From: Cellvibrionales bacterium UBA2618
GTDB taxonomy: Bacteria > Pseudomonadota > Gammaproteobacteria > Pseudomonadales > Porticoccaceae
Reading direction: 5' to 3'
Length of the DNA stretch: 8,190 nucleotides
NCBI GenBank assembly: GCA_002339165.1
Contig: DDJS01000160.1
Coordinates: 3,123 to 11,312, forward strand
Shown here: positions 1 to 6,797 of the stretch, one piece after another
Position numbering within the stretch: the first letter of the stretch is position 1
Layout of the letters: each line of letters begins with the position of its first letter
Notes under the pieces: generated by a model
Told to the model about the DNA's origin: nothing
The model's input: only the letters and a program-made list of their open reading frames with translations
Databases searched by the model: none
Program-made: the position numbers and the translations under genes

Positions 1-215
1 GCATGCTTTTGCATGCGTTCCATTAATTCAGGGCCCTGAACGCCATCGGCATCTCCAGGCCAGTTGTCGACATCCGTGGTAGTGGTCAATTGACCGCCTT
101 GTTGAATGCCAGTAATTACAACTGGGTTTAAATTGGCGCGTGCTGCATAGACTGCGGCGGTCCAGCCTGCGGGGCCAGAACCTAGTATAATTAACGGGTG
201 GTGAATGGTTGTCAT
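1..215 (-). CDS. trxB: Thioredoxin reductase, N-terminal part (cut by window edge)
   Basis: The first 71 residues of an NADPH-dependent FAD flavoprotein that reduces thioredoxin in the cytoplasm. Visible are the N-terminal FAD-binding Rossmann motif GSGPAGWTAA (residues 12-21) and the strongly conserved GGQLTTTTDVDNWPG segment (residues 40-54), which is nearly identical to classical bacterial TrxB. The redox CxxC and the NADPH-binding domain would lie beyond the left edge, so catalytic completeness cannot be judged. The start is the ATG whose complement is at 213-215. No in-frame alternative fits the family N-terminus as well, and a weak GAGAT sits just upstream as a possible ribosome site. 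It is divergent from ftsK across 227 bp, the arrangement known in Pseudomonas. E. coli has lrp in this gap and here there is none. The tyrosine usual after GPAG is a tryptophan (W18), a mild variation. Confidence 0.95.
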   Translation of the reverse strand, partial: MTTIHHPLIILGSGPAGWTAAVYAARANLNPVVITGIQQGGQLTTTTDVDNWPGDADGVQGPELMERMQKH

Positions 216-259
216 AAAATATCTCAGCTGGGTTAGAGTTCACCGGCGATCGCTGCAAT

Positions 260-277
260 CTTCGATGGTTGTCGAAG
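260..277. repeat. Dyad CTTCGA-6-TCGAAG in the trxB leader
   Basis: Perfect 6-bp inverted repeat with a 6-base loop (TGGTTG on the plus strand), 45-62 bp upstream of the trxB start codon. In trxB mRNA it would form a small hairpin. It has no T-tract and so is not a terminator. It may be an operator half-site pair or a leader hairpin; function unknown. Confidence 0.3.
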
Positions 278-307
278 TCAGAGCGCCTGCCTGAGTGTCA
301 ATCGGCA

Positions 308-337
308 ATGATAAAGGGTTTCTAACCCATCACCCAA
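308..337 (-). promoter_or_regulatory. Weak candidate trxB promoter
   Basis: Read on the minus strand, TTGGGT (337-332) and TATCAT (313-308) are 18 bp apart and point towards trxB. The -10 matches consensus at 5 of 6 bases, the -35 at only 3 of 6. A GGGTT/AACCC dyad lies within the spacer. A perfect TTGACA also occurs on this strand (301-296) but has no matching -10 at 16-18 bp. The assignment is inference from sequence only. Confidence 0.25.
316..328. repeat. Short dyad GGGTT-TCT-AACCC in the trxB/ftsK gap
   Basis: Perfect 5-bp arms with a 3-bp centre. The right half, TCTAACCC (321-328), is also the reverse complement of GGGTTAGA at 230-237 just upstream of trxB, so the motif occurs twice in the same gap in opposite orientation. 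It could be an operator for a regulator of trxB or chance. No family can be assigned. Confidence 0.3.
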
Positions 338-374
338 TAGGTTTTTAAAATTTAGCCTGCTCGCATCAATTATT

Positions 375-403
375 CTGTCAGGTGTCTATGTTTGGCCCAT
401 AAT
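375..403 (+). promoter_or_regulatory. Candidate sigma-70 promoter of ftsK
   Basis: CTGTCA (375-380; 4 of 6 bases of the -35 consensus) and CATAAT (398-403; 5 of 6 bases of the -10 consensus) are separated by exactly 17 bp. Transcription would begin near 410, leaving a leader of about 33 bases before the preferred TTG start at 443. This placement makes the longer open frame beginning at 392 implausible as the translated form, because that codon would lie inside the promoter. Confidence 0.55.
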
Positions 404-430
404 CGGCTACAATTAACGCATTGCCATGAA

Positions 431-435
431 AGGGG
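431..435 (+). promoter_or_regulatory. Ribosome binding site that sets the ftsK start
   Basis: AGGGG, within GAAAGGGGAA, lies 7 bases before the TTG at 443. No comparable purine-rich site precedes the upstream in-frame TTG at 392. Together with the promoter at 375-403 this selects 443 as the start. Confidence 0.7.
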
Positions 436-442
436 AACAGCA

Positions 443-2818
443 TTGCGCGGCCACAGCGATAAGCGTAAAGATCAACAGGATATCGGAGCCGAGCGATCGG
501 AAGACTCAAGGGTAGGGCGTCTGATCGCCGAGGGCGCACTGATCGGTTTAATATTGCTATGTTTGGTGGTTTTTATCGCGTTACTGAGCTTTTCTCCAGA
601 CGATCCTGGCTGGTCTACCACCGGCACGCGCGTCGGTGTTAACAACGCGGTGGGGCCTGCGGGGGCTATGGTCGCGGATATCTTTTATTACCTGTTTGGC
701 ATTATGGCGTATCTCTTTCCGCTGGCGTTGGCGCTGCGCGCGGCCGAAAAACTCCGCCGCCACGCCGGTTCATCCAGCGAGGAGTTTGACCCCGGCGCGT
801 TTTTTTTGGCGACGATCGGCTTTGTCCTAATCATGTCCAGTGCCACCGCACTGGCACATATCCAACTGGCAGAGATAACCGTCAGTTTTCAATATATTGG
901 CGGCTTGCTGGGCAAAGAAATTGGCGATGCCTGTCTGGCCGCATTCAATTGGGTGGGCAGTAGCTTAATCTTGGTTGCGCTGTTTTTGTTTGGCGTCAGT
1001 GTGTTTGCCGATATTTCTTGGTTTACCGTGGGCAAGCGCACGCTCGGCTGGGCGCAAGATCGCTACCATCAATGGTGCGATTTTTTACACTTAAAACGCC
1101 AGCAGCGTAGCGAACAACAAGCCGCAAAAGCGATCAAGGCGGAGCGCCTTGTCAAGCTCAGTAACGACACCGTCGAGCAGCAAAAACGGGTCGCCCCAGT
1201 GATCCAACTGCCGGCACCTGCGCAACGAGCCAGCCCTAGGGTTGAACGGGAAAAACAGCAAACGCTGTTTATCGATGACGATCTCGCTGGATCGCTGCCG
1301 CCGTTGAGTTTACTCGACGCTGCCAACCTCGACGCCCAGACGGGTTATTCGGCGGACTCTCTAGAACATCTGTCGAGATTACTCGAGCACAAATTACAAG
1401 ATTTTGGTATCAGCGCCGAGGTGGTTGCGGTACTGCCAGGGCCGGTGGTCACACGCTTTGAAATCCAACCCGCCGCGGGGATTAAAGTCAGTCGAATCAC
1501 GTCTCTGGCAAAGGATTTGGCGCGTTCTATGGCGGTGATCAGCGTGCGGGTGGTCGAAGTAATCCCGGGTAAAGCTGTGGTCGGCATCGAGATACCCAAC
1601 GAGCAGCGCCAGATGGTCAAGCTCAGCGAGGTGCTCTCGAGCGACGCTTACGATCGTGCAAGCTCGCCTTTAACGTTGGCGCTTGGTCACGACATATCCG
1701 GTTTGCCGGTGGTCGCAGATCTCGCGCGAATGCCACATCTACTGGTGGCTGGAACCACTGGCTCGGGCAAGTCAGTGGGTATTAATGCCATGCTGCTCAG
1801 CTTGCTATTCAAATCATCCGCTGACCAGGTCAAGTTGATTTTGGTCGATCCGAAAATGCTAGAATTGTCGGTCTACGACGGCATCCCCCATCTCTTGACC
1901 CCGGTGATTACCGACATGAATGATGCTGCCAGCGGGTTGCGCTGGTGCGTCGGTGAAATGGAGCGGCGCTATAAATTAATGTCGGCGATGGGGGTACGCA
2001 ACATCTCGGGCTACAATCGCAAGATTGAAGAAGCTCAAAAGGCCGGCGAGCCGATTGTCGACCCGCTGTGGACATTCGACCCCAGCGACGCCTCGTGGGA
2101 CCCTAATACACCGCCGCCCGAGGCACCTGAATTAACCGCGCTACCCTACATCGTGGTGGTTATTGACGAGTTTGCCGACATGATTATGATCGTCGGTAAA
2201 AAGGTCGAACAACTGATCGCACGGATCGCCCAGAAAGCCCGCGCGGCTGGAATACACTTAATTCTCGCCACCCAGAGGCCGTCGGTCGACGTGATTACTG
2301 GGCTAATCAAAGCTAACGTGCCGACACGGATCGCCTTTCAGGTGTCATCCAAGGTCGATTCACGCACCATTCTCGACCAGGGTGGCGCCGAACAACTGCT
2401 CGGTCACGGAGATATGCTGTATCTCCCTCCCGGCACCAGCGTGCCGGAGCGAGTCCACGGTGCCTTCGTAGACGATCCCGAAGTGCACCGCGTCGTTGCC
2501 GAGCTAAAGCGGCGCGGCCAACCCAACTACATAAATGACATTACCGATGAAGCCTGCGTGTCCAACATACCCGTACCGGGCTTTAGCAATGATCAAGACG
2601 GTGAGGGCAATGAAGCCTCTGATGCGCTCTATGACGAGGCGGTTGCCTTCGTTATCGACTCGCGCAAGGCATCGATCTCGTCGTTACAGCGCAAGTTACG
2701 GGTTGGCTACAATCGTGCCGCGCGCCTGATCGAGACTATGGAAGAGGCCGGTATCGTCAGTACTATGAGCAACAGTGGTGGCCGCGAAGTGTTGGTACCA
2801 TCTGGGGGTCGATCGTGA
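443..2818 (+). CDS. ftsK: DNA translocase FtsK
   Basis: Septal DNA pump that moves chromosome termini away from the closing septum and activates XerCD recombination at dif. At 791 residues it is close to the Pseudomonas-type length and much shorter than E. coli FtsK, because the linker is short (about residues 215-300, charged and rich in Gln, Ala and Pro). Four hydrophobic segments lie near residues 33-50, 78-100, 117-138 and 172-190. The motor follows: alpha domain with GPVVTRFEIQPAAGIK (333-348), Walker A AGTTGSGKS (436-444) and Walker B VVVIDEFADM (571-580, Asp575 and Glu576). Then come ATQRPSVDVITGLIKANVP (609-627) and a C-terminal winged-helix gamma domain that reads KOPS (about 727-788, with SSLQRKLRVGYNRAARL). 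The TTG start at 443 is preferred on ribosome site and promoter grounds; an upstream TTG at 392 would add 17 atypical residues. The stop overlaps the lolA start as GTGA, suggesting translational coupling. Confidence 0.97.
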   Translation: MRGHSDKRKDQQDIGAERSEDSRVGRLIAEGALIGLILLCLVVFIALLSFSPDDPGWSTTGTRVGVNNAVGPAGAMVADIFYYLFGIMAYLFPLALALRAAEKLRRHAGSSSEEFDPGAFFLATIGFVLIMSSATALAHIQLAEITVSFQYIGGLLGKEIGDACLAAFNWVGSSLILVALFLFGVSVFADISWFTVGKRTLGWAQDRYHQWCDFLHLKRQQRSEQQAAKAIKAERLVKLSNDTVEQQKRVAPVIQLPAPAQRASPRVEREKQQTLFIDDDLAGSLPPLSLLDAANLDAQTGYSADSLEHLSRLLEHKLQDFGISAEVVAVLPGPVVTRFEIQPAAGIKVSRITSLAKDLARSMAVISVRVVEVIPGKAVVGIEIPNEQRQMVKLSEVLSSDAYDRASSPLTLALGHDISGLPVVADLARMPHLLVAGTTGSGKSVGINAMLLSLLFKSSADQVKLILVDPKMLELSVYDGIPHLLTPVITDMNDAASGLRWCVGEMERRYKLMSAMGVRNISGYNRKIEEAQKAGEPIVDPLWTFDPSDASWDPNTPPPEAPELTALPYIVVVIDEFADMIMIVGKKVEQLIARIAQKARAAGIHLILATQRPSVDVITGLIKANVPTRIAFQVSSKVDSRTILDQGGAEQLLGHGDMLYLPPGTSVPERVHGAFVDDPEVHRVVAELKRRGQPNYINDITDEACVSNIPVPGFSNDQDGEGNEASDALYDEAVAFVIDSRKASISSLQRKLRVGYNRAARLIETMEEAGIVSTMSNSGGREVLVPSGGRS
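510..517 (+). other. KOPS-like octamer GGGTAGGG inside ftsK
   Basis: Matches the E. coli FtsK orienting polar sequence GGGNAGGG. I saw no second match on either strand of the window. One match in 8 kb counting both strands is about what chance gives, so this only becomes meaningful if genome-wide strand skew is shown. If functional, it would point FtsK movement left to right here. Confidence 0.2.
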
Positions 2819-3459
2819 ATTATAGTCTCGCGCGCGGGTTGTGTTGGGCCTGCATAATGCTTGCTGGTTGGTCTTTCGAGACAACCGCTGCACCGCGCGC
2901 GGCAAGCGCTCAGTTGCACCAACTGCTGGCGAGCATGAACAGCTACAGCGCGCAATTTATGCAGCACACGCGGGATGCCGAAGGACAGACTCTGCAACGC
3001 GCTAGCGGCGTCTTCGAGTTCGCCAAACCGCAATCGATGCGTTGGATTACGCTACAACCCATGACCCAGCACATTATTACCGATGGTCGCTCATTGTGGG
3101 TTTATGACGCCGACCTTGAGCAAGTCATTGTCGACGACTTTAATCGCCAAATGTCGGCCACGCCGGCGATGATTTTTTCCGAGTCGGTGGCATCGATCGA
3201 TGCGACTTACCGCGTGGAACGACGCGAGCCGGACGAGGCAGTTGTGGCTTTTATCTTGACGCCGCGAGATGATACTGGCCTGCTTTCGAGCATAGAGCTG
3301 ACTTTTATCGATTCGGCGTTGTCCGGCGTATCGATTACCAGCGCCGAGGAAATCAATCAATTTGATTTTTTGCGGGTTCAACTCAATCCAGTGATTTCGT
3401 CGGCAGCCTTTAGTTTTGAGGTACCCACAGATGTCGAGGTGATCGATAATAGGCAATAG
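2815..3459 (+). CDS. lolA: Outer-membrane lipoprotein carrier LolA
   Basis: Periplasmic chaperone that accepts mature lipoproteins from the LolCDE transporter and hands them to LolB at the outer membrane. The product has 214 residues, close to the usual size. It begins with a signal peptide: Arg7, a hydrophobic stretch from about residue 9 to 19, and a likely signal peptidase I cut after TTAA (near residue 26). The mature part shows the family pattern: YSAQFMQ (44-50), SGVFEFAKPQSMRW (64-77), ITDGRSLWVYDADLEQVIV (88-106), TPAMIF (116-121), a mid-domain FILTPRDD (146-153) and a C-terminal FSFEVPTDVEVID (199-211). The usual Arg of the KRP motif (Arg43 of mature E. coli LolA, aligned from memory) seems to be Lys71. 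The start is GTG at 2815, inside the ftsK stop, with GGGGG (2804-2808) six bases ahead as ribosome site. It is the standard neighbour of ftsK. Confidence 0.95.
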   Translation: MNYSLARGLCWACIMLAGWSFETTAAPRAASAQLHQLLASMNSYSAQFMQHTRDAEGQTLQRASGVFEFAKPQSMRWITLQPMTQHIITDGRSLWVYDADLEQVIVDDFNRQMSATPAMIFSESVASIDATYRVERREPDEAVVAFILTPRDDTGLLSSIELTFIDSALSGVSITSAEEINQFDFLRVQLNPVISSAAFSFEVPTDVEVIDNRQ

Positions 3460-3584
3460 CCACCCGCGGGCAACCGGACGACGTTACGATTACAATTCAT
3501 ACCAACGATTGACTTTATTCGCCCGCATACTGGACAAGATCAGCTTTTTGAGCGGATGGCAAACAACACAAAGAGGACAGCCGA
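3460..3584. other. Gap between lolA and crcB where rarA is often found
   Basis: This stretch of 125 bp has no convincing gene. Many gammaproteobacteria carry rarA (a replication-associated AAA ATPase) directly after lolA. I compared the short reading frames here with the RarA N- and C-termini from memory and found only chance-level resemblance. A CCCGCGGG palindrome (3463-3470) follows the lolA stop. A TTGACT (3509-3514) resembles a -35 box but lacks a good -10 at 16-18 bp. No terminator or fluoride riboswitch is evident. The right end carries the crcB ribosome site. Confidence 0.5.
3571..3577 (+). promoter_or_regulatory. Ribosome binding site that sets the crcB start
   Basis: AAGAGGA lies seven bases before TTG at 3585. 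An ATG four codons further in (3597) would be too distant and would remove the start of the first membrane helix, so TTG is preferred. Confidence 0.6.
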
Positions 3585-3950
3585 TTGCATTGGTTGATGA
3601 TAGGCGTTGGTGGAGCACTCGGCGCGATAGCGCGGTATGGCGTTGCTCAAGCCTTTGCCGTCGACGGCAAATTCCCCTATGCGACGCTGGCGGTGAATGT
3701 CGTAGGCTGCTTTATGATCGGTGTACTATTCGTTATTATCGATGATCGGGGTATGCTGTCGGCCAGCGCCCGACTGTTTTTGATGACTGGGTTTTTGGGC
3801 GCTTTTACCACTTTTTCAAATTTTTCGCTGGACACGCTGTCGCTGTGGCAAAATAATCAGCCCGGTTTAGCCATTGTTTACGTGTTTTCTAATATGCTGT
3901 GTTGTCTCGCAGCTGTCTTCGTTGCGGTACATATCGCTCGAACCCTATAA
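3585..3950 (+). CDS. crcB: Fluoride ion channel CrcB/Fluc
   Basis: Small inner-membrane protein that dimerises in antiparallel (dual) topology and lets fluoride leave the cytoplasm. The 121 residues form four hydrophobic segments, near 2-25, 32-52, 62-86 and 94-118. Family signatures are present: GGALGAIARYGV (9-20), the pore region NVVGCFMIG (38-46, Asn38) and GFLGAFTTFSNFSLDT (69-84), which contains the TTFS motif of the central sodium site and the phenylalanines that line the pore. The length matches single-domain Fluc proteins, so it should be a homodimer; no second crcB copy is next to it. The start codon is TTG at 3585 with a strong ribosome site. The stop runs into the serS ribosome site (AAAGGA at 3949-3954), so the two genes are probably co-transcribed. 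I saw no fluoride riboswitch upstream. Confidence 0.95.
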   Translation: MHWLMIGVGGALGAIARYGVAQAFAVDGKFPYATLAVNVVGCFMIGVLFVIIDDRGMLSASARLFLMTGFLGAFTTFSNFSLDTLSLWQNNQPGLAIVYVFSNMLCCLAAVFVAVHIARTL

Positions 3951-3960
3951 AGGACCCTCT

Positions 3961-5241
3961 ATGATCGACCCGAAACGGCTGCGCACAGACATTGCCGACA
4001 TCACCCAATCTCTGCAGAAAAAACGCTACGATTTAGACGCCGATGCCTTTACCCAACTCGACGCGGCGCGCAAAGAGCGCCAGATCAAGGCGGAAAGCTT
4101 GCAGGCCGAGCGCAATCAGTACTCCAAGACGATGGGGCGCTTAATCGCTGAGGCCAAGTCAAAGGGCGGTGACATAGCCCCGCTCAAGGCGCAAGGCGAA
4201 GCGCTGAAAAATGCCTTTATTGACGCTGAACAGTCGCTTAATGAGGTTCAGCAGCAGATCGAGCAACTCTTGCATGGCATTCCCAACGTGCCCGACAGTA
4301 GCGTACCGGAGGGCGTGGACGAAGGCGATAATACCGAGGTCAGGCGCTGGGGCGACATTCCGGAATTTACCTTTACACCCCTCGATCACGTCGATTTAGG
4401 GGCCGCGATCGGCGGTATGGATTTCGATCGAGCGGCTAAAATAAGCGGGTCGCGGTTTGTTCAGATGCGTGGCAAGCTGGCGCTATTACACCGCGCACTA
4501 GGGCAGTTTATGCTCAGCACCCACACTCTCGAGCACGGTTATGAGGAAGTTTACGTACCCTTTATCGTCAATCGTGAATCGCTGTTTGGTACCGGTCAAT
4601 TACCCAAGTTCGAAGAGGACCTGTTTAAGCTTAACGACGAGCGGCAGTTGTTTTTAATCCCCACCGCCGAAGTACCGGTGACCAATATCTACCGCAATGA
4701 AATTATCGATCAGTTGCCCATCAAATTCGTTAGCCAAACGCCGTGCTTTCGCAGTGAAGCCGGCAGCTACGGACGCGACACTCGCGGTATGATCAGACAG
4801 CACCAGTTCGACAAGGTCGAAATGGTGCAGTTTGTCGCCGCCGAGGATTCTTGGCAGGCACATGAAGAGCTGACCGGCCACGCACAAAATATTCTTGAAA
4901 AACTAGCGCTACCATACCGCTGCGTGACACTGTGCGGCGGCGATCTTGGCTTTTCGGCGGCCAAGACCTACGACCTCGAGGTCTGGTTACCCTCGCAAAA
5001 CACCTATCGAGAGATATCCTCATGCAGTAATTTTACCGACTTTCAAGCGCGCCGTATGAAAACTCGCTACCGCGACAGCCGCACCGGTCAGTTAGAATTT
5101 GTACACACAATTAATGGGTCGGGACTGGCAGTGGGTCGAACCATGGTCGCTGTCATGGAAAATTACCAGCAAGCAGATGGCTCCATTTTGGTACCCGAGG
5201 TACTGCAACCTTATATGCATGGCCTGCGCGTGATCGACTAA
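3961..5241 (+). CDS. serS: Seryl-tRNA synthetase
   Basis: Class II aminoacyl-tRNA synthetase that charges tRNA-Ser, and tRNA-Sec where present, in the cytoplasm. The product is 426 residues, the usual length. Residues 1-105 form the N-terminal domain with the long coiled-coil arm that grips the tRNA variable loop; charged, Gln- and Ala-rich helices are visible at about 28-104. The catalytic core shows TAE (235-237) for serine recognition, motif 2 at 263-283 (FRSEAGSYGRDTRG then MIRQHQF) and motif 3 GSGLAVGRTMVAVMENYQ (386-403) with Arg393. ISSCSNFTDFQARR (352-365) is also typical. I chose ATG at 3961 because AAAGGA sits 6 bases before it and the protein then begins MIDPKRLR, as SerRS does. 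The frame stays open upstream into crcB but without family similarity. It lies 10 bases after crcB and 1 base before cysG. Confidence 0.98.
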   Translation: MIDPKRLRTDIADITQSLQKKRYDLDADAFTQLDAARKERQIKAESLQAERNQYSKTMGRLIAEAKSKGGDIAPLKAQGEALKNAFIDAEQSLNEVQQQIEQLLHGIPNVPDSSVPEGVDEGDNTEVRRWGDIPEFTFTPLDHVDLGAAIGGMDFDRAAKISGSRFVQMRGKLALLHRALGQFMLSTHTLEHGYEEVYVPFIVNRESLFGTGQLPKFEEDLFKLNDERQLFLIPTAEVPVTNIYRNEIIDQLPIKFVSQTPCFRSEAGSYGRDTRGMIRQHQFDKVEMVQFVAAEDSWQAHEELTGHAQNILEKLALPYRCVTLCGGDLGFSAAKTYDLEVWLPSQNTYREISSCSNFTDFQARRMKTRYRDSRTGQLEFVHTINGSGLAVGRTMVAVMENYQQADGSILVPEVLQPYMHGLRVID

Positions 5242-5242
5242 A

Positions 5243-6649
5243 GTGGATTACCTACCGCTATTCCACAACCTCAAGCAACGCCGAGTGATTGTGATCGGCG
5301 GCGGTGAAATCGCGTTGCGAAAGATACGCTTGGTGGCCGAAGCCGGGGCCAGTATCACCGCGGTCGCGATTGAATTTTGCGCCGAATTACGCGCTATGGC
5401 GGCCGAGTCTGAGACACTGCAGTTGCTCGAAGACCGATACAGCCAAGCCCATATGCACAACTTGCAACCGGCGGTACTGGTGATTGCCGCGACCAATGAC
5501 CGAGAACTGAATCGTGCCGTTTCGGCGGACGCCCAAGGTCTAAACATACTCTCTAACGTGGTCGATGATCCGGATTATTCGACGGTGATATTCCCGTCGA
5601 TCGTCGATCGCTCACCGATTCAAATTGCCATATCTAGCGGTGGCGATGCGCCAGTGTTGGTGCGCTTATTGCGCACTCAGTTCGAGGCTTTGGTGCCCGC
5701 CGGATTGGGTAAGCTAGCCGCGCTTGCCGGGCGCTTCCGCACGCGAGTGAAGGCCAAATTCAGCCACGGATCAGACCGTAAAGCGTTTTGGGAGGAAGTC
5801 TTTTACGGCCCCATCGCCGAACAGGCCTACGCCAATAATCTGCAGCGCGCAGAACAACTACTGGGTGAGAAAATTGCCGCCACTGAGCGATTTTCTACCG
5901 GCGAGGTCTACCTGATAGGCGGTGGCCCCGGCGATCCAGATCTGTTGACATTCAAGGCCTTGCGATTGATGCAGCAGGCCGACATCGTGCTCTACGACCG
6001 CCTGATATCCCCCGAGGTATTGAACCTAGTGCGCCGCGATGCGACGCGTATCTATGTCGGTAAAACCGCCGGTGATCACGCCGTCAGTCAAAGCAACATC
6101 AATCAAAAACTGGTCGAATACGCGCAGCAGGGCAATCGGGTGGTGCGCTTGAAGGGCGGCGATCCGTTTATTTTTGGCCGCGGCGGCGAAGAGATCGAAA
6201 CCCTCGCAGAGCACGGCGTGAGCTTTCAAGTGGTGCCCGGGATCACTGCTGCATCGGGTTGCGCGAGCTATGCCGGCATACCGCTAACCCATCGTGATCA
6301 TGCCCAATCGGTTCACTTTATCGCCGGTCATCTGCGCTCCGGACAAATCGATTTGAATTGGCGAGAACTAGTTCAGTCCAATCAAACGTTGGTGTTTTAT
6401 ATGGGCCTAAATGGTATGGAGACAATCTGCGCCAAGCTACTCGAGCACGGGCTAGCCGCCGACACGCCGGCGGCGTTGATCGAAAAGGGCACCACCGACC
6501 AGCAACGAGTGTTTATCAGCGATTTAACCGACCTGCCGAAACGGGTTCGAGACGCCGGCGCCAAAGCACCAACCTTGATCATCGTCGGAACGGTGATCGC
6601 GCTGCAGCACAAATTGGCCTGGTTTAACGTCGACGCCAAAACCGATTGA
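5243..6649 (+). CDS. cysG: Siroheme synthase CysG (trifunctional)
   Basis: Makes siroheme, the cofactor of sulfite and nitrite reductases, from uroporphyrinogen III by two SAM-dependent methylations, NAD-dependent oxidation and iron insertion. The 468 residues match the fused enterobacterial enzyme in length and order. The N-terminal dehydrogenase/ferrochelatase half has the NAD-binding VIVIGGGEIALRK (15-27), AATND (82-86), NVVDDPDYSTVIFPSIVDRS (105-124, catalytic Asp108) and SSGGDAPVLVRLLR (131-144). A dimerisation linker spans about 150-215. The methyltransferase half has VYLIGGGPGDPDLLT (222-236, Asp231), YDRL (251-254), VRLKGGDPFIFGRGGEE (301-317), VVPGITAASG (330-339), GIPLTHRD (345-352), FYMGLN (385-390) and PTLIIVG (443-449). 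The start is GTG at 5243, giving MDYLPLF as in E. coli MDHLPIF. It follows the serS stop by one base with no strong ribosome site, so translation probably depends on coupling. In Pseudomonas-like relatives other conserved genes often follow; here a recombinase does. Confidence 0.97.
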   Translation: MDYLPLFHNLKQRRVIVIGGGEIALRKIRLVAEAGASITAVAIEFCAELRAMAAESETLQLLEDRYSQAHMHNLQPAVLVIAATNDRELNRAVSADAQGLNILSNVVDDPDYSTVIFPSIVDRSPIQIAISSGGDAPVLVRLLRTQFEALVPAGLGKLAALAGRFRTRVKAKFSHGSDRKAFWEEVFYGPIAEQAYANNLQRAEQLLGEKIAATERFSTGEVYLIGGGPGDPDLLTFKALRLMQQADIVLYDRLISPEVLNLVRRDATRIYVGKTAGDHAVSQSNINQKLVEYAQQGNRVVRLKGGDPFIFGRGGEEIETLAEHGVSFQVVPGITAASGCASYAGIPLTHRDHAQSVHFIAGHLRSGQIDLNWRELVQSNQTLVFYMGLNGMETICAKLLEHGLAADTPAALIEKGTTDQQRVFISDLTDLPKRVRDAGAKAPTLIIVGTVIALQHKLAWFNVDAKTD

Positions 6650-6797
6650 ATCAGATTTTCGAACATCCAACTTACAGCTCTTACGGATACAGTGTTTAAC
6701 AAGTAAACGGGTATAAAATAGCCTATAGAGGGCCTTGAGAGGTTGTAGAGACGGCATAAAGAGCGCACAGAAAGCCCTTTGCAGCTAGCGCATACCT
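6650..6797. other. Convergent gap between cysG and the recombinase
   Basis: These 148 bp have no supported gene and are visibly AT-richer than cysG in the first half. They contain a TATAAAAT block (6712-6719) that looks like a -10 but has no good -35, and the dyad at 6694-6708. I find no tRNA, tmRNA or convincing intrinsic terminator, although two convergent genes meet here. If the recombinase belongs to an integrated element, one attachment site is expected in or near this stretch. Confidence 0.4.
6694..6708. repeat. Dyad GTTTA-5-TAAAC
   Basis: Perfect 5-bp arms around ACAAG. Inverted arms separated by a short spacer are the general form of tyrosine recombinase core sites, and the dyad lies in the gap beyond the recombinase 3' end. 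The arms do not extend further, and 5-bp dyads are common by chance, so the reading as an attachment core is speculative. Confidence 0.15.

Noticed and set aside
246..253. GCGATCGC octamer, the HIP1 palindrome abundant in cyanobacteria
   Set aside because: It occurs once here, and the gene order and CysG/LolA types are gammaproteobacterial; a single palindrome is chance.
392..442. Longer ftsK N-terminus from TTG 392
   Set aside because: It lacks a ribosome site and overlaps the likely promoter; the added residues are not FtsK-like.
3540..3584. GGATGGC-containing stretch ahead of crcB as a possible fluoride riboswitch
   Set aside because: The conserved pseudoknot segments of the crcB motif cannot be found, and the space before the start codon is too short.
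3490..3600. Short frames between lolA and crcB as a rarA remnant (for example the peptide FIRPHTGQDQLFERM)
   Set aside because: Resemblance to RarA termini is loose, occurs in several frames equally, and is no better than chance.
3874..3960. Extended serS frame reaching back into crcB
   Set aside because: SerRS begins MIDPKRLR at the ATG with a clear ribosome site; the upstream residues are crcB read in another frame.
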